A stretch of DNA of 64,000 nucleotides from Clostridium amylolyticum (lineage in GTDB: Bacteria; Bacillota; Clostridia; Clostridiales; Clostridiaceae): positions 62,001 to 126,000 of the forward strand of contig NZ_FQZO01000004.1 in NCBI RefSeq assembly GCF_900142075.1. The letters run 5' to 3'. The notes beneath the pieces are model-generated. The model worked only from the letters and a program-made list of their open reading frames with translations, searched no databases and was not told the origin of the DNA. A program made the position numbers and the translations under genes. Shown one piece after another: positions 60,694 to 64,000 of this stretch (positions are counted from its first letter, which is position 1; the number at the start of each line of letters is the position of its first letter).

Positions 60694-60706
60694 TATACCG
60701 CGCTAT
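60694..60706. promoter_or_regulatory. GC-rich 13-base motif TATACCGCGCTAT in the divergent promoter
   Basis: Near-palindromic (ATA-C-CGCG-C-TAT) and identical to 53047-53059. In DNA with about 27% GC a repeated CCGCGC core stands out. It lies 27 bases upstream of the minus-strand gene. An operator for an element-encoded regulator is possible. Confidence 0.35.
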
Positions 60707-60735
60707 ATAAATTAATACAGGACTTAAAATTTAAA

Positions 60736-60762
60736 ACTCCCTATAGAAATTCTATAAGGAGT
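60736..60762. promoter_or_regulatory. Imperfect 27-base palindrome upstream of the helicase gene
   Basis: ACTCC-C-TATAGAA is mirrored by TTCTATA-A-GGAGT, with mismatched centre and one further pair. It could be a hairpin in the helicase mRNA leader or an operator. Confidence 0.45.
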
Positions 60763-60829
60763 AACTTGTTAGAAATATTTTAAGAAATATTGGTAAAAGA
60801 CGATATTTATATATAGAGAGGTGAAACAA

Positions 60830-63409
60830 ATGACAAATACACATCACTTAATAGAATATATAAAACTGAACCTTAAAGATAAACCACAATGTAAAATGAT
60901 GGTGAAAACAATAGTATCAAAATGCTACTGCAAAAAAAGAAGCACTAATTTAATTAATGATTTAAATGAAGCCTTAGATGAAAATAATATAATTGTTAGT
61001 CCAAGTTTAACATCTAATTCACCAGCACTTAACTCATGGGTATATTTCTCTTATGGAGATAATAATAAATTACTTGTAACTCCAAAAGTATCCTTTAATC
61101 CGTATCCACATCAAACTTTGGCATGGAATTCTATGACTTCACACTATTCTAAGCACAAGCGTGGAATGATAATAGTTCCAACTGGAGGGGGTAAAACTAC
61201 AATAGCGGCTAAATGGTTAACAGATAACTATTTATCTAATGGATATAATGTTCTTTGGTTAGCACATAGAATAGAATTACTTGAGCAAGCCCAAGAGACT
61301 TTTATAAAATTTGGAGTTTCTAAATCATCAACTTTAATTACATCTTCACAACATAATTCTTGGACGGATATCTCAAACTTCCACAAAATAGTTCTAAGTA
61401 CAGATAGAAGTTGCTTAAGTAAACTGGACTATGTAAAAAGATTAATTAATCAAGGTGAACGAGGTCTTTATATAGTAGTAGATGAATGTCATCATTCTGT
61501 ATCTAACAGTTACCTAAATCTTATAAAAAATATATTAGAATTAGATGATACCAAAGATATAAATCTTTTAGGATTAACTGCAACCCCTATAAGAATGAAT
61601 TATGATGAAACTCAAACTTTATGGAAAATGTATGACGATAAATATAATCTAGATAGGTTACATAATTATTATGTGAATGATGAATCTTTCAATAGTAAAA
61701 TATTTGAAGTCAGTTTTTCCGAACTAATTAGTCGTGGTATACTAGCAAAACCAATACCATTATCAGTAGTAACTAATGTAACTATAGAAGATAAATTAAG
61801 TGAAGAAGAACTAAAATTAATAAATACATTTGGTGATATATCAGAGGCTGCTATTAATAAGTTAGCCAATGATAGTAGCAGAAATAAATTAATAGTTAAT
61901 CATTATATACAAAATAAAGAAAAATACGGTAAAACTTTAGTATTTGCATTAAATATTGAACACTGTAAAACCCTTAAAAATGAATTTCTTCATAATGGTA
62001 TTTCTTGTGAATATGTTGCTTATGGTGAAACTAATAATAAAAATATTATAGAAAACTTTAAAACAACAGATACGCCTCAAGTGTTAATAACAGTTATAAA
62101 ATTGACTGAAGGTTTTGATGCTCCTTGTATCCAATCAGTTTTTTTAACTAGACCAACTAATTCTGAAACTTTATTTAGACAAATGATTGGTAGAGCCTTA
62201 AGAGGACCTGCTGCTGGTGGAACTCAAGAAGGCTATTTAGTAGATTTTAAAGATATCTGGAACACATTTACTCCTGTTAATTCAGATTATGCATTAACCC
62301 CTGAACTTTCAAATATAAATACAGATGGCTCAAATTCAGGTAATACATCAAAAAAATATATTAATGATAAAATGTTGGATATTGCATACTCCATTCTTCG
62401 TGAAAAGTTCAAAGGCGAGATAAGCAATATAATAGAATCCTTACCTGTTGCTTGGTATCAATGGACCGAAATTACAGATGGCGAGGAAACAGAACGAATT
62501 ATAATTGTGTTTTCTAATTATAGCAATCAATTCACTGATTTAATTAAATATATTGAGACTAACTTTACAAGTAAGGAAATAACTACCCAAGATGCTATTA
62601 GTTTACACGAAATGTTCTTTAGAGAATGTCCCGATCCAAGACCAGATATTAATGAAATATATAATGTTATAACTGCCGTGAAGAATAATATTGAAATTAA
62701 TAAATTTGAATTCGAAGAGTCTGAAAAATTTAATCCAATAACTCTTGCTAAAGAGTTCAAAGATTATAATAGACGTGATTTAAGAACACATTTATCAGTA
62801 ATATTTAATATGTCTCATTACTGTCAAAAAATTTATAAATATCAATTTGAAAATTTTTATAGTGTAATTAGTAGAGAAATAGATATTCTTCTTTCTAAGG
62901 AAGATATGGAAATGGCTATTAAAAATTCGCATAGTCCTTTAGCAATTCCATCTAATATAACTCTTTGTAACCCAGAATTCAATCTATATCAAATTAAAGA
63001 TGAATTATTAAATATAATTGATGCTGATACTAATAAATCACTATTCCCAGAAAAAGAAATACCTAATTTAAAATTTATATATACTAACGAAATAGTTAAA
63101 AATTATTTTTCTAAATATAGACCTAGTGATAATACAATAATAATAAATAGAATTTTTAACTGCACTGCAATACCTGGAATAATAAGAGAATATATAATAT
63201 ATAGCCAAATTTGCTTTAGTCTTATGCCTCATAATACAATTGATCGTAATTATAGAGAACGATTATTTAAATTTATCCCTACTCAAAATTCTATACTAGA
63301 AGTAAGTGAATTAGGACTAGATATTAAAGATACTCCAAACTTTTGGTATAACGAGTGTGATAAATACTTATTTAAGTTATCCAAAATTTATAGCATAAAT
63401 TATTGTTAA
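60830..63409 (+). CDS. SF2 DEAD/DEAH helicase with unassigned C-terminal half
   Basis: A protein of 859 residues. After an N-terminal domain of about 90 residues the SF2 core has PYPHQTLAWNSM (Q-like), Walker A VPTGGGKTTIAAKW (near 115), VDECHHSV (near 218), LTATPIR, VLITVIKLTEGFDAP (V) and LFRQMIGRALRG (VI, near 455), as in ResIII/SSL2-type helicases. The C-terminal 350 residues have no clear family. Near 755-820 the pattern FSKYRPSDNTIIINRI … REYIIYSQICFSLMPHNT … YRERLFKFIP resembles the SprT-like fold, but the catalytic HExxH is absent. GAGAGGTG precedes the ATG at 60830, so I use it instead of GTG 60821. A partner gene follows at 63786. Confidence 0.75.
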   Translation: MTNTHHLIEYIKLNLKDKPQCKMMVKTIVSKCYCKKRSTNLINDLNEALDENNIIVSPSLTSNSPALNSWVYFSYGDNNKLLVTPKVSFNPYPHQTLAWNSMTSHYSKHKRGMIIVPTGGGKTTIAAKWLTDNYLSNGYNVLWLAHRIELLEQAQETFIKFGVSKSSTLITSSQHNSWTDISNFHKIVLSTDRSCLSKLDYVKRLINQGERGLYIVVDECHHSVSNSYLNLIKNILELDDTKDINLLGLTATPIRMNYDETQTLWKMYDDKYNLDRLHNYYVNDESFNSKIFEVSFSELISRGILAKPIPLSVVTNVTIEDKLSEEELKLINTFGDISEAAINKLANDSSRNKLIVNHYIQNKEKYGKTLVFALNIEHCKTLKNEFLHNGISCEYVAYGETNNKNIIENFKTTDTPQVLITVIKLTEGFDAPCIQSVFLTRPTNSETLFRQMIGRALRGPAAGGTQEGYLVDFKDIWNTFTPVNSDYALTPELSNINTDGSNSGNTSKKYINDKMLDIAYSILREKFKGEISNIIESLPVAWYQWTEITDGEETERIIIVFSNYSNQFTDLIKYIETNFTSKEITTQDAISLHEMFFRECPDPRPDINEIYNVITAVKNNIEINKFEFEESEKFNPITLAKEFKDYNRRDLRTHLSVIFNMSHYCQKIYKYQFENFYSVISREIDILLSKEDMEMAIKNSHSPLAIPSNITLCNPEFNLYQIKDELLNIIDADTNKSLFPEKEIPNLKFIYTNEIVKNYFSKYRPSDNTIIINRIFNCTAIPGIIREYIIYSQICFSLMPHNTIDRNYRERLFKFIPTQNSILEVSELGLDIKDTPNFWYNECDKYLFKLSKIYSINYC

Positions 63410-63785
63410 TAAGAACATCTCCTAAAGTTAGATTTTAGGAGATGCTTTTATTTAAACTCAATATATAACACACCTTTTTGTAAAATCACCATAGTTTTTT
63501 AACACTTATATTTTATTTTTCATTCGTATTATTTGTATCATATTTTTTAATGCTAATTTTTAATATTTTAAAAAAACCATAGTTATTCTATTTGTTATTT
63601 AATTTAAATACCCTTTAATTTTTACTATTTTATTAATTTATAAGCAACTGTAAAATATAACTGATAATTTTTTTGCTATTTTTCATTAAATCAATGCTAT
63701 ATATAATATTTTTATAAACTTTTCTTGAAAAGTCTCTCTAAGATTTATTATATTTTATTATCAAATCTTAAGGAGGAATTTATTC
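63410..63785. other. Intergenic region between helicase and next gene
   Basis: About 375 very AT-rich bases without a gene. It contains the helicase terminator at its left end, and the ribosome binding site AAGGAGG of the next gene at its right end. Nothing else is distinctive. Confidence 0.6.
63416..63444 (+). terminator. Terminator of the helicase gene
   Basis: Perfect 11-base-pair stem CATCTCCTAAA (63416-63426) with TTTAGGAGATG (63434-63444) and a CTTTTATTT tail. Confidence 0.85.
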
Positions 63786-64000
63786 ATGAATAAACAAGAA
63801 CTTATTAGGATATATAATCTTTATATCCTACAAGAAAATAATAAAAAGGAATTTAATACAAATTATCTAGAACAAGAGTTACCAAAGGAAGATCTTACTG
63901 AAATATTAGTTAATAATTTCGATGAACTTCAATACCTAATACTAAGTAATCCTAATTACCCTATTTTTCAGTTGTGTGCTGAAAAATACCCTATGATTTA
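63786..64000 (+). CDS. Unknown protein, N-terminal part (cut by window edge)
   Basis: The first 71 codons of an ORF that stays open to the end of the window. It begins MNKQELIRIYNLYILQENNK and is helical and acidic. A strong ribosome binding site AAGGAGG precedes the ATG by about ten bases. No known family. It lies on the same strand as the helicase but behind a terminator and a 375-base gap, so it may be an independent unit. Confidence 0.65.
   Translation, partial: MNKQELIRIYNLYILQENNKKEFNTNYLEQELPKEDLTEILVNNFDELQYLILSNPNYPIFQLCAEKYPMI

Noticed and set aside
61669..62760. Minus-strand open frames inside the helicase gene
   Set aside because: No ribosome binding sites, and the plus-strand frame carries the complete SF2 motif series.

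Overview
The window reads as chromosomal DNA of a low-GC, strictly anaerobic Firmicute, almost certainly Clostridium sensu stricto. The support is the butyryl-CoA operon (crt-bcd-etfB-etfA-hbd) behind a Rex-type regulator, an electron-bifurcating NfnAB pair, an [FeFe]-hydrogenase-like protein, a Gram-positive type IV pilus operon and clostridial intergenic repeats. I cannot name the species; the gene set suits relatives of C. botulinum, C. sporogenes or C. tetani. I saw no rRNA, tRNA or CRISPR array.

Bases 1-50,000 are mainly a core chromosome read on the minus strand. 1-5,833: deoD (cut by the window edge), a lytic transglycosylase, a triple-tyrosine repeat protein, a small TTG-start protein, yaiI, pgi and a small membrane protein. 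5,959-9,815: oppBCDF without a binding protein. 10,568-13,880: guaB-guaA behind a guanine riboswitch whose terminator and antiterminator can be read in the sequence. 13,939-27,708: a type IV pilus locus (pilD, then pilB-C-A-M-N-O-V, a GspK/PilX-like minor pilin, another prepilin and a secreted double-vWA protein) with no pilT. 27,897-30,068: groESL with a perfect CIRCE element. 30,267-42,674: membrane proteins, a group-B-like [FeFe] hydrogenase, an Ogg-type glycosylase, nfnAB, an iron alcohol dehydrogenase behind a near-consensus sigma-54 promoter with an AcoR-like activator nearby, and a GNAT acetyltransferase. 42,943-48,492: the butyryl-CoA operon and rex; a Rex operator overlaps the crt promoter. 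48,930-49,818: mntP behind a yybP-ykoY manganese riboswitch.

From about 49,868 to the right edge the DNA is accessory. A 5'-truncated manC abuts a 23S-IVS-type four-helix-bundle gene bracketed by two direct copies of an AT-rich hairpin repeat. Then come two tandem large serine recombinases, each preceded by a tiny ORF, and a Gabija-type defence pair (gajA-gajB). A tyrosine recombinase, a DUF5677-like protein, a large SF2 helicase with an unassigned C-terminal half and the start of another unknown gene follow. I read this as a mobile element with anti-phage cargo. Gabija is a known system; the helicase and its partner gene are the best candidates for something not described.

The core genes fit together as redox metabolism. 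Crt, Hbd and Bcd/Etf reduce acetoacetyl-CoA-derived intermediates to butyryl-CoA, NfnAB connects NADH, NADPH and ferredoxin, and the alcohol dehydrogenase disposes of reductant. Rex sites at crt and at the hydrogenase-like gene suggest shared control by the NADH/NAD+ ratio.
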